From Sipunculus nudus (taxonomy: Eukaryota; Annelida; Sipuncula; Golfingiida; Sipunculidae): a stretch of 64,000 nt of DNA. Location: contig CM049313.1 of assembly GCA_026874595.1 (NCBI GenBank), positions 24,300,008 through 24,364,007 on the forward strand, in the 5' to 3' direction. Shown here one piece after another: positions 46,176 to 59,100 of this stretch. The position numbers were made by a program, and so were the translations under genes. Within the stretch, counting starts at the first letter, position 1, and the number at the start of each line of letters is the position of its first letter. Below the pieces are notes generated by a model that saw nothing but the letters and a program-made list of their open reading frames with translations, searched no databases and was not told where the DNA came from.

Positions 46176-49100
46176 AAACATATATATATATATATTTAGT
46201 ATTTTTATTCAGATGTTTTTTCTCTCTGTTTTTCACCCTACCCCGTCAATTTTATCAATAATGATGGCTAATATCGAGTATGCACACGGGTATAGAAACT
46301 GTAGATAACTGTACTAGGAAATATTTAGAAAATGCGATCAGGACTTATCAATTGCATATTCAATTGTAGATTCAATTAAGGGTACAAAATGTTACGGCTA
46401 GTAATTTTGTGGACGATGATTTTGTTACATATTTACTTTTAAAACACAATTAAAATATTAAGCCTTATCATTGTTAATGAATATCAAATATATTTACGTA
46501 GTTTCTTGGTCTGAGAGAGAAGATTCTTGGCCTTTGCTTCACATGAACATGAACCATCAGTCTTGTCACATGATGCAGTATCGTTACAGGCGCATGCATG
46601 TTGACAGTTTACGCCCCATTCACCGTCCTCACACTCTGTAAAACAAAGGTGACACTCGCGACTCAGAGAAAATCTATAATATAACTGGCGGTGGTGGCAC
46701 CCAATATTTGTCAAGTATCTGTGATCACGCCTAGGAAATGTCCGTTCATAGAACTAAGTAACAATGTGGTTTTGCAGTCACCTACACATTAAGGTGATAC
46801 AGAGTAAAGTTTGATAAAAATTATATATAATTGCCGGTTGCTGAAGCTGCAATAGCCACATAGTTACAAGTGACAGATTTGAACTATAAATTAAAGTTTG
46901 ACCTTTTCAAAATCGTTAGCTATCGCGCCTACTGATACTCAGCTGTAGATATTTGGGAGGCTTCCGGTGATCTCTCGACGACTGTAAACCTCTAATTGGA
47001 TCATAAGTATTAAAACTGAAACATATGTATTTTGAAAACATGTAATATCACAGGCGCTTTAATTGCTATTGGTGTAGATTTATGTTACTTTTCTGAGTAA
47101 TTTCCTTATAACTATTATTTATCTGACATTTTCCTAGCGTTTTTTTCATTCTTTATTATTTACTTAATTTTTGGGAAAGACAGGTGTAACAATCTACACC
47201 AAAAGGAGTTCAAGCGCCTGTGGTATTATGAGGCTTACCTTCCTCACAAAGACCGCCTTTGTATCCTGGGAGACACTGACAAGCTCCTGTCGATATATCA
47301 CATTTCCCGCTGCATCCCTCAGAACACTGAGATTCGCACTCTTTTCCGTACGTACCTTCTGGGCATTCTGTTAAAACAGACATGTAAAAAAAGGATACAG
47401 ATTCCTCGGCCATTTGGTACTACATGAGATGGCAAGTCCATTGGGTCATGACGGCTAAAGCTACGATTAGCTACACGGTCGCAGTTTTGGATAAAATCAA
47501 ATGTGATATTATGATGGGCCGATTCCTTATATGCGGCTACGGTAAGTTTCCGACCTGTCATCCGACAATTTTGTTGTCGGATCAAGTAGCGACCAGTCCG
47601 ACAAAAAATTTAAACGGATAGGGTCGGACGAGGAATCAAGCTAAATTGTTAACGTCACCTTTAGGGTTTCTCAGGATTAAACGTGTTTATGAGCATTTGC
47701 CAGGAGGATAAACGTTCTTTGACTGAAAACTGAATCATTTATCTAATTGGGTCCACTTTTGTTATCAATGTTCTCTTAAACCGCGTTGCGTATGCCACTG
47801 TGCCATACCTCATTTTAAAGGTTATTGTTCCTGCAATGACCTTGCTGATTATGAAAATAAAACATTTTTAATGTACATATCATTTTGCGTGATTTCGTGG
47901 TTTCTAAATTGCGTGGAGGCTACCACGCACCATGAACAGCCTTAGTACCTTCGTCAAAGACCGGAATGCCTCCGACATCGCTTGTGATCTCTTTTTTTCA
48001 TTAAACAGGCGTGTGACACAATCAACCTCCAGCGCAGAAGTTCTGTTGTGCATATGAATAACCCCTGCTGTGTGTAAAGGATTTAAGCATGTTTTGCCTG
48101 ACATTTGACCCAATCTATGTCCCATGTGCATGGTCAGTAAATGTGAAAACGTGTCTCGAAATCTTATGTCAGTAAGCAAAATTCGTAAATCTCACAATTC
48201 ATCCAAGTAATTCATTTGCTTAATGTTGAAATGACCTGTACAAGTGTCGCTACACTATCACCTAGCATTTACATCTTATATCAACACTTCTTGAAACAGT
48301 TGTATCACGCAAACTATCCAAGAGAGCACGTGCATAAGTTCTGTTTATATTTACAATACCGCGTCACGGATATTATACCGCAAAATGGATCTGCTGGTTT
48401 ATCAATATACAAAATATGTTTCTCGGACAAATATATTCTTTTGCTTAATCTTGGCATGGATGTTGTCGATGCATACTCTTTGTTTTCTTAATTTACTTAT
48501 TTTTTTGTGATTGCACTCCTCAGTTTTTCGGAGTAAAAGCCTGCTGTGTGAACAAATGTAGACAGGAAGTGTATCCTTGACATTCATATTGATAGACCGT
48601 CTGTGGGGAGAATGTGACATACAGTTAACCAACACATTATCCGGCCCACAATCAGGGGGAAACAGTGCTGAAACAGATAATAAGTGCTCCGCCACGCAGG
48701 CCTTCCGTCAAGACTTCACCAATTGAACTTTTTTTCAATTCTTAAAGTGGTTTTCCACTTTAATTACAACATATATTTAGTCCCTACAATACACATTATT
48801 CCTAACTTCGAGTGGTTTCCCACGAACACATCATTTAGTGAATACAAAACCCAAAAAAGGTCCGAAGGTCTGGAAAATGGGAGTCCAGGCGGGGGGTGGG
48901 GGTCTACAAATTGGTCGGAAACCTTCAAAAAGGTTGCAAGGGGTCCGAACCCCTTTGATTCCGCTTCTCCAACTATCAAGGTATGCATATTCCAGTCTCT
49001 TATTTAGGAACAGCTTCCTTGCCTTAAAACATACATTTTTGTCATCTTTCATATCTTCCTTACATCAATCAATCCTTTATAGGTCTAACAAAAATAATAA

Positions 49101-52100
49101 TATATGTTACCAGTCAAAGATCTTCGAAAATCTGATTCCGGTTCGCAAATGAAAACATCATCACTGTTCAGGTTTTAAAAGGTAAACATATACCGATGTA
49201 TGAATTTTTTTTTGCCACAAGCACTGCGCCACACAATAAATGTTAAAATGTTTGTATATATCTTTTCGGGAAGCTATCCCATTGAAAATCTATTTAGAAT
49301 AAAATTAAGTAAGCCAATATTCTTCACCTCATTAAATAACCCCCCCCCCTTAGTTCCCGATAAAAGTCCCGATGACCCGTTTTATCTTCTATTAGTAAAT
49401 AAATTTTTAATCACTGATGAATGATCTGCCCAATGCATGTATTTATCGATTGAAGGTTCGATTTAAGCTGCTAGTTTCTGACTGTCATGTTTATAATGCA
49501 GGGTAAATATGATGTTTTATATACAGAAGAACCTCGAAAATCCGATTGGTATCGGAGACATAAAATGTGTTCGTAAATTTGGGGTTAAGGATATGCGTTC
49601 CGTGTGAATTTGAGAAAGATCAAGTATGTCCTTGTTGAGATGTCGCGTGTGAAATCGAGTGTTTAAATGTAGGATCAGAACTAAATAACAGGGCAAAGTA
49701 GAAGTAGACAGGTACGGGTACTTGAAAATGTAAGCTGATAAGCTTCTATTATCTTCCATTTTGTCAGCGGGACAAAATAACGCTGATATGTGCATTGAAG
49801 GGAATAGGGGTCGCGTTACGGTTTAGAAAACAATCTGTATTTACCAAGAACGTCTGTAATAAGAGGGATCTGGGGCCTTCATAGGCCTCAAAGACACCTG
49901 TGAATATGAGAAAGATCAGGCATGTTCTTGTTGAGATATCATGTGCGAAATAAAATCACCGATTGTGCTCAGGCGGTTACATTGGAATTCCAAAAGGTTT
50001 GTAATTCGATAGGTCTGGAGCCTTATTAATCCCCCAATGATCACTGTGAATTTGAGAAAGATCAAGCATGTCCTTGTTGAGATATCGTGTGGAAAAGAAG
50101 ATCACTGATTGTGCTCTGGTGGTCATATTGGAATTCCGAAGGGTCTGTTATTCCACACGTCTGGAGCCGTCATAGGCCTCAATCTTCCGTGTGAATTTAA
50201 GAAAGATCAAGCATGTCCTTGTTGAGATGTCGCGTGTGAAATTGAGTGTTTAAATGTCGGATCAGAACTTAATTACAGGGCAAAGTAGAAGTGGACAGGT
50301 ACGGGTACATAAAATTGTAAGCTGATAAGCTTCTATTATCTTCCGTTTTGTCAGCGGGACAAAATAACGCTGATATGTGCATTAAAAGGAATAACGGTCG
50401 CCTTGCGGTTTTAGAAAACAACCTGTTTTTCACCCATGCATAAATCTCTGTGGTGCTAGTTCTACACCGAGAGGCAAATATATACATATATATATATACT
50501 GTAAATTCACTTCAGTCTGTTTCAAGGGATGAGACCCGATCATCAGGTGAATGTTGTTAGAATGAAGCTAACGGCGTGGTTTGAAAAGCCGAGACTTTAC
50601 GAGATTACGGGATTATGCGGGGGGGGGGGGGGGGATCACCCCCCAGCTATTATTAGGCAGATACCTATGATGATCAGCAAGCGTTTATCTGACAACTCCT
50701 GCAATGAAAAGCTATTTACGAAAGACAAACCCATGTATGACAAAGCTTGAGCGAAAAGCGGGTTCTCAAAAAGCTTAAAATATGTTGAACCTACAGTGAA
50801 AAGCAAAGGAAACAGGAAAAGGAAAATAATATGGTTCAATCTCCCCTACAGCCGTCATGTAAAAACCAACATTGGCAGATAATTCATGAAACTAGCTGAC
50901 AAACACTTCCCTAAACATCACAGGTACCTCAGGTTATTCAACAGGAACAATTTAAAAATTAGCTATAGCTGTCTACCCAACATGTCTAACCTGATCAGCA
51001 AACATAATATGAAGGTTTTAAATACTGACAATGCTGTGAATGTACCTCAAAAACAATGTAAATGCCGTAAAAAAGACGAATGTCCTATGAATGGTCAGTT
51101 TCAGCTGAGATGCAATGTCTATAAGGCAACAGTTAGAACAGACAATGGGGAGAAACACTACATAGGGTGTACTGAAGTTGATTTCAAGACAAGATACAAT
51201 AACCACAAGCAATCCTTTCGTAACAGATCCCACGCTAAAAATACTGAACTGTCTAAACACATTTGGTCACTAAAAGGCAACAATATCAACTTCAAGCTCT
51301 CCTGGGAAATATCTGCCAAGGCAGCACCTTACTTCTGTGGGACCAGGAAATGTGATCTGTGCTTGTCTGAAAAGCTACTTATAGCAACGCCCCCCCCCCC
51401 CCCCTCGGATCATTGTTGAACTCAAGAGCTGAAATTCTCTCTAAGTGCCGCCACCAAAACAAATTCACTCTGAAATGTTTTAAAATCTAACATTCATACT
51501 AATTTCTACGTGCCCGCTCATCCCGCCCCCCCCCCCCCCCCACGAGGATCCGCTGGGCAGACTCTTCGGTTCAGGTGGTTGCTCTCTCACTGCTGGCTCG
51601 TAGAGTCAATTGGATGACAGGAAAGTTCTACTTTATCCTGGTCTAAGGGGCTTTACGACCTCCAGCTGGAAGACCTGCACCACTTGGTATGAGTATAGTA
51701 CATTTGCCTTTTATATTCCTTTTTATATTGTATATTTGCCTTTTGAATTGTATATTTTCATAGCATATGTGTATTGTATATTTATATCAGCTTACTTGCT
51801 AATGGGCTTCTTGGTAAAATATCTTTGTATTAATTATAAACATTAAAAACACAATAAACCTCTGTGCCCTGTTATGTACCAGTATCGCACGTATACCCCG
51901 CCCAATCCTTTTGTGCCCCCGAGGACAAAAGGATCAGTGTCATATATATTAGATGATTAATATAACGAGTAAAACAAGATGTTAAACGTTCATCCATTCA
52001 TTCATAGCTGCATGACTGTTCTCCTCTACTGTCCTGTGACACTGTCATGCTGTCCAGAGACACTAGCATGGAACTCAGCCGATAAGGACCCGCAGATCTA

Positions 52101-52126
52101 TAGGATATATATATAAAATATATATT

Positions 52127-52200
<74 letters not shown>

Positions 52201-53036
52201 GCCATACACTTAAATGTTCAGGTTCCGTCTCTGGCTGACGATTACCGGCTGCGTAATGTTCAGCAGGACATTCCGGTTTCAAATGACTACCATTCATCCT
52301 GCGGGTCAGATGTCTTTGACACCGAATACTGGCACCGGAAGAGTGTCTTTTTGTCCATACTTCGTTGAAATCAAACAGTGAAAACGAGCAATTTTGTTAA
52401 CAAGCGACTGGTGATGCTAGCTGTTGCGCCATTGCAAAACCGAAGATTACGTGACAGTTGACACGAGACGAATCACGTGATAGTTACCAGTCAAGATTGT
52501 TAACCCTCTCCTATTAACTAGGAATTTTGTTATCCCCTCGCAACGAAGTTGTGAAAGGGATATAGTAACGCCTCCGTGCGTGCGTGCGTCCGTCTTTCCG
52601 TCCGGTATTTGCTTGTTTGAAGCCAAACCGTTTGACCAAAACCTTTCATCTTGCACTAATGGCTCACCAACCCATGGAGAAGAACCATATTAATTTTCAC
52701 GTCACGGAGTCAAAGGTCACGGCCACAAGGTCCACTTCTTGAAAAAAGCTGGTGGACCCATATAAAGCCAAACCGTTTGACCAACACCTGTCAGTGTCAT
52801 CTTGTTCATATGGCTCATCCGTTCATGGGTGAATTAACCTATAAAGTTTGAGGGCACAAAAGCAAAAGTCAAGGCCTGAGGGCCGCCCTCCTCATTTTGG
52901 TACCGTGCTATTATACATCCATTCTAATTATGTCCCGTGTGAGGGGATGCTCCGCTTTGCGGTGCCCTTGTTTAGTTAATAATTGGGATGTTCCACCATG
53001 CATAAATCTCTGGGGTGCTAGTTCTACACCGAGAGG

Positions 53037-53107
<71 letters not shown>

Positions 53108-56100
53108 ATGATTACTATACCGGGTAAAACAAGATGTTATACATTATTCCGTTCATTCATAGCTGCATGTTCTCCTCTACTGTCCATCGACAGGTCATGC
53201 CTTCCAGAGACACTAGCTAGATGTTGTCCCCTACTGTCCTGTGACACTGTGAATGCTGTTGGGAGATGCAAGCTGCGTGTTGTACCCTATTCTCCTGTGA
53301 CACGGTCACGCTAACCAGAGACTTGCTGCATGTTGTCCCCTACTTTCCTGTGACACTGTCATGCTGTCCAGAGACACTAGCTGCATGTTGATCCCTAATG
53401 TCCTGTGACACTGTCATGCTGTCCATAGACACTAGCTTCAAGTTGTCCCCTACTGTTATGTGACACTGTCATGTTTTCAAGAGACACTAGCTTCCAGTCG
53501 TCCCCTACTGTCCTGTGACAGCGTCATGCTGTCCAAAGACACTAGCTGCATGTTGTCATCTACTCTCCCTTGACACTGTTATGCTGTCCAGAGGCACTAG
53601 CTGCATGTTGTCTTCTTTAATCCTGTGACACTTTCATTCTGTCGGGAGATGCTTGCTGCACTAGTTGTCGGTTTTCTTGCACTGGTCGATAAATTAATGT
53701 TTCGTCCAATTGCTTTAACCAAAAATAAAACTGCTTACTGATATCGCATTTATCTCCGAGGTAACCTGGTTTGCATCCTGGCTCGCAGCTTCCGTCATCA
53801 TGGGAACAGGACCTGAGACATCCAACCGAACACTTTTTTCCACAATTCTTCCCCCACGTTAGACCGTCGCACTCTGTAAACAAAGCACGTCATGTAATGA
53901 TATATCTTGTCGAAATATGGTTTGGCACTCACACAAGTGCAAATGGGAATAATAAACAGCATTCCACATATCTTTTATGATATTATTCGCAGCTTTAAAT
54001 TGAATAAGCTGCTCCTCTGTATATCATAATAGTCTCATTAATATGATCGATGCATATTATTAACTAGAATACGGGTAGTCGACAAGCGACTACGTGTATC
54101 CGCCAAAATCAGAGTGGAACGGGTGAAGTGAGGCATGGATTGAGTGGCAAGGGGAAATAGAGTGAGGTGTGTTGGATATTAGCATGTATGTCTGCAGCCG
54201 AAATGTGTAAGTACGTAGGTGGCGCCACCTGCCAAAAAAATCGAGACAGCTAACCAGGATGTATAAACACGCAAAATTTTAGGCAGATAAGTCAAACCAC
54301 TACTGAGATATGAGTGATTTTAGCCCACGGCAGACAAACAGATGGACGCTGTGCAAAATGTTTGCAGGTGGCCCCTCGAGTTTTGTGTATGAGCTATGTG
54401 AGATCAATACACGTGCAAAATTTTGGCCAAATCGGTCAAACGGTTCCCGAGATATGAGCTTGGATGTCTGCAGCGTAAACTTAAATGTAGGTGGCGCCAC
54501 CTGTCATAAAATCAAGAAAGCTGTCCCGAATGTATAAACCTGCAAAATTTTAGGCAGATATGTCAAACCACTGCCAAGTTATGAGTGATTTTATCCCACG
54601 GCAGACAAACAGAAGGACGCTGTGCAAAAATGGTTGCAGATGGCGCCACCAGTTTTGCGTATGAAAAAGAGCTATGAGAGATCTATACACATGCGATATT
54701 TTGGCCAAATCGGTCAAACGGTTCCCGAGATATGAGCTTTGATGTCTGCAGCGTAAACTAGAATGTAGGTGGCGCCACCTGTCATAAAATCTAGAAAGCT
54801 CTTCAGGATGTATAAACCTGCAAAATTTTAGGCAGATATGTCAAACCACTACCGAGATATGAGTAATTTTGTCCCAAGGCAGACAAACAGACGGACACTG
54901 TGCAATAATGGTTGCAGGTGGCGCCACCAGTTTTGCATATGGTAAAGGGCTATGTGAGATCTATACACATGCAAATTTTCAGGAAGATACGTCAAACCAG
55001 TCCGGAGATATAAGCATGGATGTCTGCAGTGTGAACGTGAATGTAGGTGGCGCCACCTGTCATAAAATCAAGAAAGCTATCCAAGATGTATACGCATGCC
55101 TAATTTCAGGTGAATTTGTCAAACCACAGCGAAGATCATTCACTTCGCTTCGGCCTTTCGAAATCAGTTCGGCAAAGTCAAAACAAAAGACCTCACTCAC
55201 ACCTCCTGGGGGGTCTTCCGGGGCTGTCCTAAAACACGGAACGGACCAGAACATTGACCGCGGTACAGGTGCCTAATTTACGGAACGGAACGAAACCAAG
55301 GCATGAAAAGTGTCATAACTTTTAAACGGTCGAATGTTTCATGTCATAATTTATAGTAATAAACGTATTTCAACAAATACGATTTTTTATTTTTTTTTAT
55401 TTTAGCCCCTGTTCCGCGTTTCGTGTTTTATGGCAGCCCCGGAAGACCCCACAGGAGGTGTGAGTGAGGCCTTTTGTTTTGACTTTGCCGAACTGATTTC
55501 AAAAGGCCAAAGCGTAGTGAATGTGCGAAGATATGAGTGATTTTAACCCAAGGCAGACGAACAGATGGACACTGTGCAAACATGGTTGCAGGTGGCGCCA
55601 CCATTTTTTTGTATATGTTATAAAGCTATCCAAGGGCTACATTTGTACAAATTTTGTTTCCTGATCGGTCAAACGGTTCCCGAGATATGTTGGTTTATGT
55701 GTGGAAACAGACGTACAAATGGACTCTGGACAGAAAGGAAAGGTCAGAGGTCAACGCAAATTGGTTAGGCACCAGTTCACATATGACCCGATAATTGGTG
55801 TAAGTTTCGGAAAAATCCTTCAAGTAGTCTCAGAGGAGTTCTCCGAAAACGAACGCGGCGGCGGCGGCGGAACCCGGTCAAAAACATAGTATCCGCAAAA
55901 CCTCGTTTTGGGGGATACAATTATTTCACAATCCCATGCAATGCTGCTATGGGGATATACCCATCATCTGATTTCCTGTTTGCTCATTTTTGTAGGGATA
56001 AAATTATGAAAATGAATGAATGAGTTTATCACCTACCAACAGCTGAATGACAGAACTCAAATTTATAAACCGAACACAAGTTTGGAATGTAAGGAATAAG

Positions 56101-59100
56101 GAATGTAATGAGGCATTTTTATGCTAAAGACCGAAAAATAAATGTACCCCTGTACAAAAGTAGTTAACACATCAAAATCTGATAATCAATAAAGTCCATG
56201 TAATCGCTCAACTTATTTAAACGAGTTCACGAATATGTTCTCTTAATAAGGACGAGCTTTACAGAAATACAGTGGTGCCAATTTATCTTTAAGGGTGGGG
56301 GAATGACTCGCAGGCATGGGAAGGTAATCAAAGTTGGGACAGTCACAACTTTATATTTACAGTTGTCACAACTATTTATATACCTTTTATTGTCTCTGTA
56401 ACACATTTCAAATACATTACCTTAAATAATAAAGTATTATGTTAAGTATATTTTAATTCTAAATCAGGTATGGATATATAATATATCATAGTAAACTCAG
56501 AAATAAAACCAAAGTCTTCATTTCTAATTTTTAACATATTTCATTTCCAATATATAAATATTATTCTCTCAAAGTCAAGGGGGTGGGGTTGATTAAATTG
56601 ACCCTCCTCCCCCCTTTGCTAAAAATGGGAGGGGGATATATGCCCCCTTCCCCCTGTATTGACGCCCCTGCAGAAGCACAAGTCTTGGCAGTCAATTGCC
56701 ATAAAAGTAAAACTTACACCAGCATTGGCTCGATTACAGCTAGTGAGGCTGTAACAGCTTCAAGTTTTTTTCCTCTGCAATATGCGTTGATTTACCAGGT
56801 GTACACAAATTACTTATGTGTGTTGTTACGAAGACAAATTGTTCCGGTGAAAATATCGGGCCGATCCGGGATTCGAACCCATGTCGGTGGCGCACATGTC
56901 CGGCGTTCCAACCGCTTCGCTAGAAAAGCAAGCTCACTAGCGAGACAGGTCGGTCCGCTTTTATGTCACCCCGTAACACAACCCTTCTTAAGAGCATTCT
57001 GTTATTAGAATAAGACTAATTATCCCAGTAGTCACCCTTAGGTGAGCTTATTCTCTGGGCCAAAAAGTTTACTGTCACGTTGGACGAGCCCCCATTTTGT
57101 TACGAAGACAAATTGTTATGGGGAAAATACAGGGCCGATCCGGCAGTCAAACCCATGTCGGTGGCGCACATGTCCGACGTTCCAACCGCTTCGCTAGAAA
57201 AGCAAGCTCCACAAGCGAGACAGTTCGGTCCGCTTTTATGTCGCCTCATAACAGTGTGTATATCGTGGAGCCTTGTGCATGACACCGAATATCACCGAGT
57301 CTCCTCTTAAACACGTAAAATCACAGTCCATTGTCTGTCACTGGTGAAGCACTAGCTAAGGCCCCTAACTTATCACCTTAAAGAAAGTGGCCTCTTGCTT
57401 AACAGTAGGATAAACGTGGAGAGGACCTGGTGAGGACGGGGCGTTCCGTGACGGTACCGTGATAGGGGCCACTGTCAAACATCGAGGTAATTTCCTACGG
57501 TAACGTCACGGTAATGTGTTTTAAACAGATTCAATATAAATAAATGTGTGTTTGAAACCTCAACATCAATATTACACCAGTCATACTTCTGTGTACAATC
57601 AGAAAAGGCCTGTACAATGAGAAAGGACAAGAAAGGTCACACGAAAGTCGATTGTTGACAAGCTTGCTACTCCAACCCTTGTTGACTCAAAAGTCACCCC
57701 GACCGAGGAGGAGACGAAGACTGGTGTATGATCTGGACAAAATAAAGGCACTGAGAAATTATTATTTGTCGAGTCGCAACAAACAACATCACAGCAAGAA
57801 CAGGGCGTTGTAGAATGGGCCCAGGCCAACGAAATCCTATACAGTAGAGCTTTGAAGAATAATAGAGACACTAGAAAAACATAGGCTCTGGGAGAACAAG
57901 GCGGAGGAGCTAGTTGTCGATGTCAAAGACATACAGGAATGGTACGAGTCTATTCGCACTCACTTCGGCAAACTGAGCCGCACGAAGTCCGGTGAGGGAG
58001 CCAGGTAGATTACTGAAATAGATACCTGCTAGATGCAGGTTTCCTCATTCTTGAGTCGCCATATAGTTAGGGTGGATAGCCTACCACTGATCAATGTCCT
58101 TTTTAGTAGCGAGGAGGAAGAGCATAGAGAAGATGATGAGGTCCCAACACCCACAACCTCATACACAGAACCTACTTCAGAAGCAGCTTCAGACACAGAA
58201 AGCACCATAACCACGGCAAAAGATATTTCTCTCCCTTCAACTACCAAGACTTTCGCCAAGCAAAGCAAAAAGAACAGAGACACGACGGAACGCGAAATGA
58301 TAAAAACCTTAGGGGAGCGGGCGTCTACGCCTAGGAGCAAGCTCATCCACAACAAACTCCGTGGTTCCAGGCTTCACAGGTTCAACAGCCTACGCTGCCC
58401 GAATCATTTGCCCCACTGAAATCGATGCAAACACCAAACCCTTGAGTTCATGCACGCTAGAACTCAGATTAACCCGTTCTCCGGTTCCTGGTCTACGACG
58501 CAACAAGGGCGTCCATTGATATCTCTGATGAACTCTGATAGGCTTGTCCAATACATCATTTGCTGTTTTTGTAGAATGCTTAACACTATGGTGGCATTTT
58601 CTAATTTTTGATTTTACATAATAGGAATATATTATGCCGCGTATGGTTGAATAAAATCCTTTAAGTTACTTGAAACTATGACATTTAACTAATAAGATTT
58701 TATTATAAAAGGAAGGCTCTACTCTTTGTACAATGCGATAAATAACGAAAAATAATATACCGTTTTGATTCATTGGATTGATATCTGATTTGATGTAATA
58801 TCTCTTTTAACACCTCTGATTTAGTTCCCATATATATATATCATATTTTTTCGGATAACTGATTACACCAAAAGGTAATTTACCACGTGTCCAATATAGG
58901 TACATCATATTTTCTTTAACAATTGAATTATGTCATGAAGTAAATTTAAGTATAAGCACAAAATATACATGTTACAGCACAAAGAAATACATTCTATGTG
59001 ATCCTCTTCTGTCATGAAACGGCACCGGCATCAGAATTGTAGTATTCTTGGTACTGCCTCTAGGTTTTTGCTGCCCGGTTTGCCCGATTGTCTTTTGTCA

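Noticed and set aside
48831-49007. Proline-rich open frames on both strands
   Set aside because: They translate a G/C-rich repeat segment (GGGTGGGGGTCTACAA) and have no partner exons or motifs.
50519-50546. Hammerhead-ribozyme-like CTGATGA ... GAAAC on the minus strand near the Penelope-like relic
   Set aside because: Penelope-like elements can carry hammerheads, but the bases between the two boxes do not close a proper stem II next to the core, and no GUH cleavage site with stems I and III could be drawn.
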